In this document: in pieces, positions 52,817 to 62,629 of the stretch
Numbering within the stretch: the first letter of the stretch is position 1
How the letters are laid out: every line of letters begins with the position of its first letter
Assembly: GCA_024637035.1 (NCBI GenBank)
Contig: JAGXFW010000030.1
Location: 1 to 64,000 of the forward strand
DNA: 64,000 bases
Source of the DNA: Actinomycetes bacterium
GTDB lineage: Bacteria; Actinomycetota; Thermoleophilia; RBG-16-64-13
Direction of reading: 5' to 3'
Program-made: the position numbers and the translations under genes
Notes under the pieces: generated by a model
What the model saw: the letters and a program-made list of their open reading frames with translations, nothing else
Told to the model about the DNA's origin: nothing
Databases searched by the model: none

Positions 52817-54217
52817 ATGACGCCTGGTGATGGACCAGCGGTCCACCCGTATATCCCCAATTCCGCACCCGGGACGCGAGCCGAGATGCTGCGGGCGATC
52901 GGTGTGTCCGATGCCGACACTCTGTACCGAGACGTCCCGACTGATCTGCGCCTGGAGCGGCCGCTCGACCTACCCGAGGCCCTGCCCTCCGAACTCGCGC
53001 TGCGGCGCCACGTGACCAGCCTGCTCGACCGGAACGTGAGTTGCGAGGATGCACCGAGCTTCCTGGGCGGGGGCTGCTGGCAGCATTACGTTCCCGTGGT
53101 CTGCGACGAGATCATCAGTCGAGGCGAGTTCCTCACGGCATACGGCGGCCTGTGGTACTCCGATCACGGCAAGAACCAGGCCTATTTCGAGTTCCAGAGC
53201 ATGCTCGGCGAGTTGCTGGATATGGACGCCGTGGGTCTCACCACCTACGACTGGTCGGCGGCGACGACCACCGCTCTGCTGATGGCCTGCCGCCTCACCC
53301 ACCGCGGACAGGTGTTGGTGCCGCGGAACCTGAGCCCCGAGAAGCGTGCCCAGATGCATAACTTCGCCCGTTCGGCCGCCGAGATCGTAGACGTTGCGTA
53401 CGAAGCCGACACCGGCCTTCTCGACTTGGACGACCTCCGGGCCAAGCTCTCCTCCTCCACCGCCGCCGTCTACATCGAGAATCCGAGCTTCCTCGGGACA
53501 TTGGAGACCCGGGCCGGCGAGATCGCCCGTCTTGCCCACGAGAGCGGTGCTCTGTGCGTGGTCGGCGTCGATCCGATATCCCTGGGCCTGCTCGCTCCGC
53601 CCAGCACCTACGGCGCCGATATCGTCACCGGCGAGGTACAGCCCCTGGGCATCCACATGCAGTATGGGGGCGGCCTCGGCGGCTTCGTGGCCACGCGGCA
53701 CGACTCACGCTGGTTGGCCGAGATACCCTCGCTGCTCACCTCGATCATGCGTACGGCAGATGGAAGCGGCCTCGGCTACGGCTGGGCGAACTGGGTCGAG
53801 ACCTCCTGGGTCAAGCGTGAAGAGTCGCGGGACTTCACGGGCACCACCACCGGGCTCTGGACGATTGCTGCGGCCGTGTACCTCTCGTTGATGGGGCCTC
53901 AGGGTATGCGCGAACTGGGGGAGACCATCGTCGCAAAAGCGACCTATGCCGCCAGGCTGCTCGACGGGATCGAAGGAGTGAGGGCCCCGGCCCTGGGTGC
54001 GCCCTTCTTCAAGGAGTTCGTCGTGGATTTCAGCGCGACCGGCAAGACGGTGGCGGAGGTGAACGCCGGCCTTCTCGAGCGGGGCATCATCGGCGGCAAG
54101 GACCTCTCCATCGACTTCCCGGGGCAGGGGCAGAGTGCCCTCTTCTGCGTCACCGAGATGCACATGCAGGATTATCTGGACCGCCTCGCCGCGGCCGTCG
54201 AGGAGGTGACGCGATGA
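52817..54217 (+). CDS. gcvPA: Glycine dehydrogenase (decarboxylating) subunit 1
   Basis: The 466-residue N-terminal half of P-protein is a separate subunit, as in many Gram-positive bacteria. It has YIPNSAPGTRAEMLRAIG at the start, FLGGGCWQHYVPVVCDEII and the YGGGLGGFVATRHDSRWLAE segments of the family. It pairs with GcvPB to form the glycine decarboxylase active site. ATG 52817 has GGAGGTGCCGC upstream. No gcvT or gcvH gene is near. It is expressed with gcvPB (ATGA overlap). Confidence 0.93.
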   Translation: MTPGDGPAVHPYIPNSAPGTRAEMLRAIGVSDADTLYRDVPTDLRLERPLDLPEALPSELALRRHVTSLLDRNVSCEDAPSFLGGGCWQHYVPVVCDEIISRGEFLTAYGGLWYSDHGKNQAYFEFQSMLGELLDMDAVGLTTYDWSAATTTALLMACRLTHRGQVLVPRNLSPEKRAQMHNFARSAAEIVDVAYEADTGLLDLDDLRAKLSSSTAAVYIENPSFLGTLETRAGEIARLAHESGALCVVGVDPISLGLLAPPSTYGADIVTGEVQPLGIHMQYGGGLGGFVATRHDSRWLAEIPSLLTSIMRTADGSGLGYGWANWVETSWVKREESRDFTGTTTGLWTIAAAVYLSLMGPQGMRELGETIVAKATYAARLLDGIEGVRAPALGAPFFKEFVVDFSATGKTVAEVNAGLLERGIIGGKDLSIDFPGQGQSALFCVTEMHMQDYLDRLAAAVEEVTR

Positions 54218-55863
54218 GCACCCGCGACATCGACCAGACGGGCGGCGGAAGCGGCGCGCCCGGTGCCGCACCCGGCGGCGCCGCCGAGAACCGCTACCTG
54301 CGCGAGGGCTTCCACGCCGCTCGCTGGCAGGAGCCGGTGATCATGGAGCAGGGCAGTCCGGGTGAGCGGGGTGTGATCCCGCCGCCGCTGGAGACCGGCA
54401 TCCGCGCGGCGGTGGGCGATCCGGCGGCACTCATCCCGCCAGAGTTGCTCCGCGCGACACCGCCCGCGCTCCCCGAGATCGCTCAGCCCCAGGTGCTGCG
54501 ACACTTCATGCGCCTCAGCCAGATGACCATGGGCACCGACGTGAACATCGACCTCGGCCTGGGCACCTGCACGATGAAGTACTCGCCCAAGGTCAACGAG
54601 TTCTTGGCCCGGTCGCCCAAGATGGCGGACCTCCATCCGTGGCAGCCGGAGGAGACGGTGCAGGGCATCCTCGAGATCGCCCACCGCTTCGGTCGCATGT
54701 GCTGCGAGATCTCGGGTCTCGACGCGGTCAGTTTCCAGCCTGCCTCGGGCGCGCAGGGCATCTTCACCAACGCCTCGATCATCCGTGCATACCACGAGGC
54801 GAACGGCGAGGGCGACACTCGCGACGAGATCATCACAACCATCTTCTCGCACCCGGCCGACTCGGCCACCCCCGCCGTTCTGGGCTACAAGCTGATCGTC
54901 CTCTATCCCGACGAGACCGGCTACCCCAACCTGGAGCAACTGAAGGCCGCCCTCTCCGAGCGCACTGCCGGGCTGCTCATCACCAACCCAGAGGACACCG
55001 GCCTGTACAACCCGCACATCAAGGAGTTCACCGACGCCGTGCACGCGGTGGGAGGTCTCTGCTCGTACGACCAGGCGAACCTCAACGGCATCATGGGCGT
55101 CGCCCGAGCCAAAGAGGCCGGGTTCGACCTCTGCCACTTCAATCTGCACAAGACGTTCTCTTCTCCCCACGGTTCTATGGGCCCCGGGTGTGGTGCCGTC
55201 ATGGTGCGCCAGGACCTGCGCCGCTTCCTGCCCCGGCCGCTGGTGGAGTCGGACGGCCTGCGTTTCTTCCTCGACGACGATCTGCCGGAGAGCATCGGCA
55301 AGGTGCGGTCCTTCCTGGGGAACCTACAGGTGGTGATGCGGGCGTATGCCTGGGTCATGAGCTTGGGCGCCGAGGGCCTGCGACAGGTCTCCGAGACTGC
55401 CGTCATCAACAACCGGTACCTCATGAAACGGCTGCGCGAGGAGGTGCCGGGGCTCGACCTGCCCTATTCCCCCGACACCGGCCGGTTGGACGAGGCCCGT
55501 TTCAGCTGGGGACGTCTCAAGGAGGAGACGGGCATCGGAACCGAGGACGTGGAGCGCCGCATCCTCGACTACGGCGTGAACAACTACTTCAGCAGCCACG
55601 AGCCCTTCGTGGTGCCCGAGCCCTTCACCCCGGAACCGGCCGAGAGCTACTCACGTGCAGACATCGACGAATATGCCGAGATCATCAGACGCGTGGCCGA
55701 GGAGGCGTACGCGGAACCCGACCTCGTGGCGACCGCGCCGCACAAGAGCTCGGCGCCGCGCATGGACGAGTCGCCGCTGCACGAGATCGACAAGGTGGTT
55801 ACCACCTGGCGGGTGTGGAAGCGGCTCGGGCTTCAGTCGCCGGACACGCCTGCCGATGTTTGA
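54214..55863 (+). CDS. gcvPB: Glycine dehydrogenase (decarboxylating) subunit 2
   Basis: The 549-residue PLP subunit has the cofactor Lys K313 in FNLHKTFSSPHGSMGPGCGA and the family segments FQPASGAQGIFTNASIIRA and SPDTGRLDEARFSWGRLKEE. With subunit 1 it releases CO2 from glycine and loads aminomethyl onto GcvH. The N-terminal ~35 residues are a Gly/Ala-rich extension (SGAPGAAPGGAAENRYLREG). gcvH and gcvT must be elsewhere, or the complex serves another role. Length is slightly above typical (~490). Confidence 0.93.
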   Translation: MSTRDIDQTGGGSGAPGAAPGGAAENRYLREGFHAARWQEPVIMEQGSPGERGVIPPPLETGIRAAVGDPAALIPPELLRATPPALPEIAQPQVLRHFMRLSQMTMGTDVNIDLGLGTCTMKYSPKVNEFLARSPKMADLHPWQPEETVQGILEIAHRFGRMCCEISGLDAVSFQPASGAQGIFTNASIIRAYHEANGEGDTRDEIITTIFSHPADSATPAVLGYKLIVLYPDETGYPNLEQLKAALSERTAGLLITNPEDTGLYNPHIKEFTDAVHAVGGLCSYDQANLNGIMGVARAKEAGFDLCHFNLHKTFSSPHGSMGPGCGAVMVRQDLRRFLPRPLVESDGLRFFLDDDLPESIGKVRSFLGNLQVVMRAYAWVMSLGAEGLRQVSETAVINNRYLMKRLREEVPGLDLPYSPDTGRLDEARFSWGRLKEETGIGTEDVERRILDYGVNNYFSSHEPFVVPEPFTPEPAESYSRADIDEYAEIIRRVAEEAYAEPDLVATAPHKSSAPRMDESPLHEIDKVVTTWRVWKRLGLQSPDTPADV

Positions 55864-55866
55864 AGA

Positions 55867-57147
55867 GTGAGCGAGGCGCCAACCGTGGGCCGGGACGAGG
55901 GAGTACGATGCACACCGGTTCGCTTGGGGAGGCGGCAGGATGCGGCAGATGAGATACGGCTCGTGACGGCATTCCGGAGGGCGATCGTCGGCCTGGACGG
56001 CGGGGCGCTGCGCCTGGCCTTGCTCCTGCGGATCCTTTTCATCGTGGGCCTGCTCGAAATCGTTGTGATGGTAATGCTCCGCTTCGTCCCGTTGGAGCAT
56101 TTCGGCCGTGACGTGATCGACGCTGTCCTGCTGGCTCTCCTGAGCGCCCCGATCCTGTACTGGCTTGTCGTCAAGCCGGTGGGAGATCTGGCCACCGAGG
56201 CTGAGCGGGTCCGTTCCGCCCTGGACCACGAGCGCGAGGCCCGTACTCTACGGGAGATGGCCGAGGCCGAGAAGGCCGAAGTGGAAGTCCAGCTGCGCCA
56301 GAGCCAGAAGATGGATGCCGTCGGCAGGCTCGCCGGCGGCCTCGCTCACGACCTCAACAACCTCCTTACCCCCATCCTCAGTTGCAGTGAACTCCTGTTG
56401 GCCGATTGGAATGCCGGTGAGGCACAACGGGAGGATGTTCAGGATATTCGGGAGGCCGCCCAGAGGGCTGCGTCACTCACCAAGCGTCTATTGTCCTTCT
56501 CGCGGATGCAGCCGCGCCAGCCGAGCGGCGTGGCCGTCGACGAGTTGGTTCGGGGCATGGAGGGGCTCCTGCCGAGGATCCTCGGAGCGAACATCGCCCT
56601 GGTGACCGCCTTCGATGCGAGCCTGGAGAGGATCGAGGCCGACCCTTTGCACATGGAACAGGTGATCATGAATCTGGCCGTCAACGCCCGGGATGCCATG
56701 CCGGACGGGGGACGGTTCAGTATCGAGGTACGGTCGGTGGCGGAGGGCTCTTCTGCACCCCGGCCGTTCGACGGGAGGCTCGGCTCGTATGGAGTGATGC
56801 TCGTGGCGAGCGACACCGGCTGCGGGATGGACGAGTGGACGCGCGCGCAGATCTTCGAACCGTTCTTCACCACCAAGGGTGTCGACGAGGGGACGGGCCT
56901 TGGCTTGTCCACCGTCTACGGCATCGTGCGCCAGAGTGGTGGCGACATCACAGTGGAGAGTCGTCTTGGGGAGGGTTCGACGTTCCGTATCTACTTCCCG
57001 GCCGCGGACTCCGCTGAGGTGGTCGAGAAGGCCTCGCCGGAAGGGGTTGCCGGCGCAGGCGCGACCGACGGGGACAGGACCATTCAGGTGCTGGACGCGC
57101 GAGCGAGGGACGGCTGGAAGTCCGCCGTATCGCGGAGACCCTCCTGA
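55867..57147 (+). CDS. Sensor histidine kinase, two transmembrane helices
   Basis: Counting from GTG 55867 (GTG 55963 is an alternative start), the 426-residue kinase has two hydrophobic helices (about 46-70 and 80-100) with only a short loop between, so it likely senses membrane or internal signals. A coiled segment leads to HisKA with H161 in LAGGLAHDLNNLLT and an HATPase domain (NLAVNARDAMPDGG; GTGLGLSTVYGIVRQSGGDI). The last ~35 residues are unrelated to the kinase fold and may be a frameshifted remnant of a receiver. It begins three bases after gcvPB. Confidence 0.88.
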   Translation: MSEAPTVGRDEGVRCTPVRLGRRQDAADEIRLVTAFRRAIVGLDGGALRLALLLRILFIVGLLEIVVMVMLRFVPLEHFGRDVIDAVLLALLSAPILYWLVVKPVGDLATEAERVRSALDHEREARTLREMAEAEKAEVEVQLRQSQKMDAVGRLAGGLAHDLNNLLTPILSCSELLLADWNAGEAQREDVQDIREAAQRAASLTKRLLSFSRMQPRQPSGVAVDELVRGMEGLLPRILGANIALVTAFDASLERIEADPLHMEQVIMNLAVNARDAMPDGGRFSIEVRSVAEGSSAPRPFDGRLGSYGVMLVASDTGCGMDEWTRAQIFEPFFTTKGVDEGTGLGLSTVYGIVRQSGGDITVESRLGEGSTFRIYFPAADSAEVVEKASPEGVAGAGATDGDRTIQVLDARARDGWKSAVSRRPS

Positions 57148-57190
57148 CGGCCGCGTCGGCCTCTCCCTGGGGATCCCGCCTCTTCGTGCG

Positions 57191-58327
57191 ATGGTGAGTC
57201 TCGGCTTCATCGTGAACCCGCTCGCCGGTATCGGCGGGCGGGTGGGCCTCAAGGGTAGCGACGGGGAAGAGACCGTCCGGCGGGCCTTCGAACTTGGGGC
57301 GGTGTGTCTCTCTCCCCAGCGCGCCTTCGAAGCGCTGGTGTCTCTGAAGCCGCTCGAGGCCGACCTCGAGCTCCTGACCTATCCCGGAGCCATGGGCGAA
57401 GAGGAAGCGCTGGCCGCCGGTCTTCAGCCGACAGTGCTCGGTTCGATCGACGCGGGGGGCACCTCGGCCGCGGACACCCGGCGCGCGGCCTCCGAGATGC
57501 TTGAACTCGGCGTCGATCTCCTACTCTTCGCCGGTGGCGACGGTACCGCCCGCGACGTCTACGACATCGTCGGGGACAGGGTTCCCGTGTTGGGCATCCC
57601 CACCGGGTGCAAGATCCACTCGGGGGTGTTCGCGGCACATCCCCGGGCCGCCGGCGAGTTGGCCCGCCTCTTCCTCGAGGGTGCGGTCACGCGCACGAAC
57701 GAACTCGAGGTCATGGACATCGACGAGGAGGCCTTCCGGCACGACGAACTGCGCGCTCGCCTCTACGGCGTTCTTCGCGTGCCGCATGAGCCGCGCTTGA
57801 CCCAAGGCTCCAAGGCGGTCGGGCGGGGGCTCTCCGAGGACGCGACCGTGACCTCTATTGCCGAACGCGTGGTCGAGGACATGCGTGCAGGGGTGCTCTA
57901 TCTCATCGGCTCAGGCACCACGCCCCGGGGGATCATGCAGAAGCTCGATCTGCCGAACACCCTCCTGGGGGTGGATGTGGTGCGCGATGGTCTGCTGATC
58001 GCCGCCGACGCCACCGAGAGGGACCTCCTCGCCCTGCTGGACGAGGCCCCGACCCACCATCCCGGGTCCCCGGCTGAGATCGTCGTTACCCCTGTCGGTG
58101 GGCAGGGTTTCATATTCGGACGCGGAAACCAGCAACTGAGCCCTGAGGTGATCCGGCGTGTGGGCGTGGGCAACGTGCGCATGATAGCCACCTCCACGAA
58201 GCTGGTGGGTCTGCCGTTCCACCGCATGCGCGTGGACACCGGCGACGCGGACGTCGACGCTGCATTGCGGGGCTACCGGCGGGTGGTGACGGGGTATCGG
58301 GAGTCCGCCGTGGTGGAGGTGGTGTAG
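57191..58327 (+). CDS. AcoX-like ATP-NAD kinase-family protein
   Basis: The 378-residue protein starts at ATG 57191 and has the NAD-kinase/diacylglycerol-kinase motif FAGGDGTARDV (about 116-126), IPTGCKIHSGVFAAHP and GVGNVRMIATSTKL near the C-terminus. It is the AcoX-type branch, found near acetoin or other catabolic genes. Whether it phosphorylates NAD is unproven for this branch. It follows the kinase by 43 bases. Confidence 0.88.
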   Translation: MVSLGFIVNPLAGIGGRVGLKGSDGEETVRRAFELGAVCLSPQRAFEALVSLKPLEADLELLTYPGAMGEEEALAAGLQPTVLGSIDAGGTSAADTRRAASEMLELGVDLLLFAGGDGTARDVYDIVGDRVPVLGIPTGCKIHSGVFAAHPRAAGELARLFLEGAVTRTNELEVMDIDEEAFRHDELRARLYGVLRVPHEPRLTQGSKAVGRGLSEDATVTSIAERVVEDMRAGVLYLIGSGTTPRGIMQKLDLPNTLLGVDVVRDGLLIAADATERDLLALLDEAPTHHPGSPAEIVVTPVGGQGFIFGRGNQQLSPEVIRRVGVGNVRMIATSTKLVGLPFHRMRVDTGDADVDAALRGYRRVVTGYRESAVVEVV

Positions 58328-58336
58328 TTCGGCTGC

Positions 58337-58486
58337 ATGGCGCCGCTTGCCCCGTCCTTCTATGCCGGGAGACCGCTGGAAGCCGAGTTCAAGACGGATG
58401 AGGTGGTCCCCGACGGCGACAAGATCGCCCGCACGACCGTCGCCATCGTCACTTTCCCCAAGGGGATCCCTGACTCGTTCCAGTAG
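58337..58486 (+). CDS. Small hypothetical ORF
   Basis: A 49-codon frame from ATG 58337 to TAG 58484 encodes MAPLAPSFYAGRPLEAEFKT, VVPDGDKIARTTVAIVTFPK and GIPDSFQ. It has coding-like codon use but no good SD. It may be a small protein or a remnant, because the sequence resembles the start and middle of an enzyme domain. It is not certain to be real. Confidence 0.35.
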   Translation: MAPLAPSFYAGRPLEAEFKTDEVVPDGDKIARTTVAIVTFPKGIPDSFQ

Positions 58487-58549
58487 ACCGTTTCCGGAGT
58501 CAGAGGCTGAGGCTGGAAGCGGGGCCTAGAGACCGATTCGGCCCGTCTA

Positions 58550-58756
58550 CTACGGGCCCGCCGGCCAGTTCCACAGCGGCTGGTCTACCTTGAACGGGTG
58601 ACTGCAGTGTTCGCAGTTGTGGGCGTCGGGGCTGCTGGCAAGGCCGCAGACCTGGCACGCACGGTGAGCTTCGCCCTCCATGTGACGATGCGCGGCCTCG
58701 CGGTCGAAGTCGGAGAGCTTGGCTTGAGCTTCTTCCCACGCGAGTTTCGGGTTCAT
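58550..58756 (-). CDS. Small zinc-ribbon protein
   Basis: The 68-residue protein starts at 58756 with AGGAGG 8 bases upstream. A single ribbon (CQVCGLASSPDAHNCEHC) with four cysteines binds zinc or iron as in rubredoxin-like ribbons. The N-terminus is helical (NPKLAWEEAQAKLSDFDREA). The role is unknown; such small ribbons serve regulatory or electron-transfer roles. It is transcribed leftward, opposite to its neighbours. Confidence 0.78.
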   Translation of the reverse strand: MNPKLAWEEAQAKLSDFDREAAHRHMEGEAHRACQVCGLASSPDAHNCEHCSHPFKVDQPLWNWPAGP

Positions 58757-59053
58757 CGACGACACCTCCTTGGGTGGCCGTTGTTCCGGGCCAAGTCAAG
58801 TCCGGGCGTCTGGCCCAGGTCGCTTTCGATTATTCGCCTCAAAGACAAAGATACCCAGAAGTGCCGCCGTAGTAGGCCCGGGCGGGACGACGAGTCGACG
58901 AACGGTCGGGTCGGTGCGTTCACGGGCGCGGACCGGGCTCCGAGTGGGCCGCGAGGCCGTGTGACCGGGGGGTGTGTCCGAGCCGCCGGCCGCAACCTCC
59001 CGACCGGCTCCGGATGTCTTCTGGCTGTCGATGCTCCTACCGGGAGAGGTACT
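58757..59053. other. Intergenic region, no gene seen
   Basis: About 297 bases lie between the zinc-ribbon gene and the dehalogenase-like pseudogene, divergent on both sides. An AT-richer segment near 58828-58856 may hold a promoter. GGGAGAGGTACT before GTG 59054 is the ribosome-binding site of the pseudogene. No coding frame is convincing. Confidence 0.4.
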
Positions 59054-59704
59054 GTGAAGCGTTGGCTGGCCCTGGCCGCTCTGTTTATCATCGGCATCCT
59101 TCTTCATACGCTCCTTGGGTTACGCGGCCCGCGCCCAGATCGTCGACAACTACGACGTGCTTGCAACCCTGGTTGCTCGCGACGCCGGCCTGGGCGAGAT
59201 CGGCCGGCACAGTCTGCTCATCACCCCGCGCCTCGGCACCCGCGTGCGCTTGGGTTTGGTGACCACCGACCTCCCGCTGGTGGCCCACACGTGGCGGAGC
59301 GACGCCTCGGTGCTCGACTTCTGCGCCGTCTGCAAGAAGTGCGCCGACAGCTGCCCCTCGAACTCGATCCCACGGACGACCGTCACATGACCCGCGGGGC
59401 TCTGCGCTGGCAGATCGATTCGGAGACGTGCTACCGATCCTGGTGCAGCGCGGGGACGGACTGCGGGGCCTGCATGCGCGTGTGCCCCTACTCTCATCCC
59501 GACAACGCGTGGCACAACGTTGTGCGCTGAGCCCACAGGCGTTCGGGAGCGGCTCGCCGAGCGACCCTTTACCTGGATGACGCGTTCTGCGGGCGCCGGC
59601 CGCTCCGCGGCCGGGGCCCCGGTGGGTGCCGGAGCGGCGCCGGATCGACCGCGGAGGGTCGTCACCTACCCCGGAGAGTTGACGGGTGTGGGCTGGGGGG
59701 ATAG
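59054..59704 (+). pseudogene. Reductive-dehalogenase-like iron-sulfur protein, multiply broken
   Basis: GTG 59054 with GGGAGAGG starts a membrane helix (VKRWLALAALFIIGILLHTL). The sequence then shifts to the +1 frame at about 59115 and reads GYAARAQIVDNYDVLATLVA, then RDAGLGEIGRHSLLITPRLG and FCAVCKKCADSCPSNSIP. At about 59375 it returns to the first frame with RGALRWQIDSETCYRSWCSA and CGACMRVCPYSHPDNAWHNV, and hits TGA at 59528. Beyond it, AHRRSGAARRATLYLDDAF still reads as the family C-terminus, up to TAG 59702. The two Cys sets fit two [4Fe-4S] clusters. The central substrate-binding part is missing. It was an RdhA-like anchored oxidoreductase. Confidence 0.8.
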
Positions 59705-59748
59705 CTTTACGATGGGCGGCTCCCAGCTGAACGGAAAGGCGGCGCAGT

Positions 59749-62181
59749 ATGAGCGATCCCGGGTCGAGCGGTGGGGAGCGGCGTTCATCGCGCGCGACGC
59801 CGATCGGTTTGGCCCTCGGGCTCGCGGTCATCCTCCTTCTCGCCCTCGGCTACTCCTCGGTGTGGCTCACAGGTCTGGAGCGGGACCGCGCGCGGTCCCG
59901 GGTGACCCAGAATCTGGCGCCGTACGTCAACGGGCTCACGGCGAGTGTGAACACGCGCTTCGCCATGCTGGCGGTTCTGCACGAGTTCGTGACGGTCTCT
60001 CTGCCCGAAGGCCCGGGTCAGGCGCGCTTCGATGCGTTCGCCGCCGGCCTCACGGCGCGGGCTCGCGGGATCCGTGCCGTCCAGGTCGCCCCGGGCGGTG
60101 TATTCACGTTTGTCTACCCCGCCGCGGGCAACATACCGCCGGGTCGCAACCTCTTCGACGACGAACGACCCGAGGTGCAGGCCGATCTCACGCGTGCCCT
60201 CGAGAGCGGCGGCATCATCATCAGCGGCCCCTACGAGCTCACCCAGGGCGGGCTTGGGATGGTCGGCCGGCAGGTGGTACGGACCTCGGACGGGGAGTTC
60301 TGGGGGTTCGTGATCATGGTTCTCGACATCCCGCCAATTTTGACCGATGCGGGGCTCGACTCGGCTCCCGAGGGGCTGCATTTCGCCGTGCGCGACGGCG
60401 AAGGGCGTGTCTTCGCCGGCGACCCCGGCGTCTTCGACGAGTCGCCTGTCGTCTTCGCGAACGCGTTGCCGGACGGCGCCTGGGAGATCGCCGCGGTGCC
60501 CGCGGGAGGCTGGGCCGCCGCCTCGCGCGCGGGGCAGGCTGCACTTTGGGCTGCCGGGGTCGTCATCACCCTCGCGCTGAGTCTGCTGCTCTTCCTCCTG
60601 CTGACCCACCGGCAGCGACTCGCCGAAGAAGTCGAGGCGCAGACGACGCAACTGCGGGAGCAGAGCGGTCTGTTCCAGCGGGTCACCGAGACGAGCCCCG
60701 TAGGGATCGTCGTCACCGGCGTGGACGGACTGATCTCCATGGCGAACGCCGCCGCCGAGGACATCCTGGGTCTTGAGCGCGACTCCGTCAGTCGCCGCAC
60801 CTACGACGATCCCGCCTGGCGGGTGGTAGACGTGTCCGGGGGCCCTTTCCCCACCGAGGAACTCCCGGTGGCACGGGTCTTGGCGACCGGTGCTCCCGTG
60901 TTGGACGTGCAGCACGGCATCGAGTGGCCGGATGGTCGGCGCAGGATCCTCTCCGTCAACGCCGCTCCGCTGCTCGATCCCTCGGGCGAGATCACGGGTG
61001 TGGTCACCTCATTGCTCGATATCACGCAGCACGAACTGGCGGAACAGACGCTCCGCGCACAGGAGGAGCTGCTTCGCGATATGGGGCGGGCCGCGATGGT
61101 GGGTGGGTGGGAGTTCGACACCACCACCGGCGCCGGGACGTGGACGGAAGAGACGGCGCGCATCCACGACCTCGACCCCGCGGACGAGACCGGAGTGGAA
61201 CGTGGGCTCAGCTTCTATGATGGCGAGCACCGGACGAAGATCGAGCAGGCCATAGCGCGGGCCGTGGAGGAGGGCACGGGCTACGAACTCGAGCTGGAGA
61301 TGGTCTCGGCCGCGGGCACGCGGAAATGGGTACACACCATCGGGCGCCCCGTGATCGAAGACGGCAAGGTCGTGAGGGTGCGGGGCTCGTTCCAGGACAT
61401 CACCCGACGTAAGCAGGCCGAAGAGCAGATACGCACGATGAACCGCACACTGGAGCTGCGGGTACAGCAGCGCACCCAGGATCTGGAGGCCGTCAACCGG
61501 GAACTCGAAGCCTTCAGCTACTCCGTGTCGCACGATCTGCGGGCGCCGCTGAGGGCGATCGATGGCTTCAGCCAGGCGTTGCTCGAAGACTACGAGGGGG
61601 CGCTCGACGAGACGGGCAAGGACCTCCTGCGCCGCGTCCGGGCCGCGGCGGCCCGGATGGCGGAACTCATCGACGACCTCCTGTCTCTCTCTTTCCTCTC
61701 TCGCCGGTCGTTGGATCTTTCGGACGTGGATCTCTCCCACCTCGCCGAAGAGGTGATCGGTGAGGTGCGCCATCGGGAGCCGGAAAGACAGGTGCTCACG
61801 ATTGTGACGCCGGGGGCTGTCGCGCGCGCCGACCGGGCTCTCGTGCGGGTGGTGCTCGAGAACCTGCTGGGCAACGCCTTCAAGTTCACCGCTCGTACCG
61901 ACGAGGCCGTCGTCGAATTCGGGTTCGAGAAGAGCAAGGGAAAGGTATGGTTCTTCGTGCGTGACAACGGAGCGGGCTTCGATATGAAGTATGTGGACAA
62001 GCTCTTCACCGCGTTCCAGCGATTGCACTCCACCGAGGAGTTCGAGGGTACGGGTATCGGGCTGGCGATCGTGCAGCGCGTCGTCGCCCGGCACGGAGGG
62101 TCCGTGCGGTGCGAGGGCGAGCCCGGGCGCGGGGCCGCGTTCTACTTCACACTCGACCGTGGCGAAAGCGGGGACGGATAG
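59749..62181 (+). CDS. CHASE- and PAS-domain sensor histidine kinase
   Basis: The 810-residue kinase starts at ATG 59749. It has a first helix (about 20-40), an extracytoplasmic CHASE-like sensor (about 45-260, [35 protein letters not shown]), a second helix (about 262-285), two PAS-type regions (about 305-425 and 440-560), a coiled linker, and HisKA with H595 in [16 protein letters not shown]. An HATPase domain ([40 protein letters not shown]) completes it. The kinase is followed after one base by a response regulator. It resembles phytochrome-type kinases in the catalytic part, but no bilin-binding GAF domain is seen. Confidence 0.94.
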   Translation: MSDPGSSGGERRSSRATPIGLALGLAVILLLALGYSSVWLTGLERDRARSRVTQNLAPYVNGLTASVNTRFAMLAVLHEFVTVSLPEGPGQARFDAFAAGLTARARGIRAVQVAPGGVFTFVYPAAGNIPPGRNLFDDERPEVQADLTRALESGGIIISGPYELTQGGLGMVGRQVVRTSDGEFWGFVIMVLDIPPILTDAGLDSAPEGLHFAVRDGEGRVFAGDPGVFDESPVVFANALPDGAWEIAAVPAGGWAAASRAGQAALWAAGVVITLALSLLLFLLLTHRQRLAEEVEAQTTQLREQSGLFQRVTETSPVGIVVTGVDGLISMANAAAEDILGLERDSVSRRTYDDPAWRVVDVSGGPFPTEELPVARVLATGAPVLDVQHGIEWPDGRRRILSVNAAPLLDPSGEITGVVTSLLDITQHELAEQTLRAQEELLRDMGRAAMVGGWEFDTTTGAGTWTEETARIHDLDPADETGVERGLSFYDGEHRTKIEQAIARAVEEGTGYELELEMVSAAGTRKWVHTIGRPVIEDGKVVRVRGSFQDITRRKQAEEQIRTMNRTLELRVQQRTQDLEAVNRELEAFSYSVSHDLRAPLRAIDGFSQALLEDYEGALDETGKDLLRRVRAAAARMAELIDDLLSLSFLSRRSLDLSDVDLSHLAEEVIGEVRHREPERQVLTIVTPGAVARADRALVRVVLENLLGNAFKFTARTDEAVVEFGFEKSKGKVWFFVRDNGAGFDMKYVDKLFTAFQRLHSTEEFEGTGIGLAIVQRVVARHGGSVRCEGEPGRGAAFYFTLDRGESGDG

Positions 62182-62182
62182 G

Positions 62183-62629
62183 ATGGCCGGAGACGTGATC
62201 CTTCTCGTGGAGGACAACCCCGATGACGTGGAGTTGACGCTCAGAGCATTCAAGAAGAACAACATGCTCAACGATGTGGTCGTGGCTCGCGACGGCGTGG
62301 AGGCGCTCGACTACCTGTTCGATGCGGGGGCCTGCGAGGGGCGCCACCCCGCGGGCGCGCCGAGCCTGGTGCTGCTGGACCTCAATCTCCCCAAGGTCGG
62401 GGGGCTTGAGGTGCTGCGCCGGATCCGGGCCGACGAGAGGACGAGATTGCTGCCGGTGGTGATACTCACGTCGTCCAAGGAGGAGCGGGACTTGGTCGAG
62501 AGCTACAGCCACGGCGCCAACAGCTACATCCGCAAGCCCGTCGATTTCGTGGAATTCATCGAGGCGGTCCGCCAGCTCGGTGTGTATTGGCTGCTGCTCA
62601 ATGAAGTGCCGCCGACGAAGGTCTCCTGA
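62183..62629 (+). CDS. Single-domain response regulator (Rcp1/CheY-like)
   Basis: The 148-residue receiver has acid pocket residues in LVEDNPDD, phospho-Asp D66 in [18 protein letters not shown], and conserved TSS and K-P residues ([18 protein letters not shown]). It is the Rcp1 type that commonly partners phytochrome-like kinases. It begins one base after the kinase stop and overlaps the next gene (TGATG), so the three form one relay. Confidence 0.94.
   Translation: MAGDVILLVEDNPDDVELTLRAFKKNNMLNDVVVARDGVEALDYLFDAGACEGRHPAGAPSLVLLDLNLPKVGGLEVLRRIRADERTRLLPVVILTSSKEERDLVESYSHGANSYIRKPVDFVEFIEAVRQLGVYWLLLNEVPPTKVS

Noticed and set aside
51500-52846. A 448-residue frame opposite the substrate-binding protein
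   Set aside because: It mirrors the GC-biased codons of the true gene, has no ribosome-binding site and is not protein-like.
57060-57147. A receiver domain fused to the kinase at 55867
   Set aside because: The last ~35 residues have no receiver motif and no frame change restores one over a useful length.
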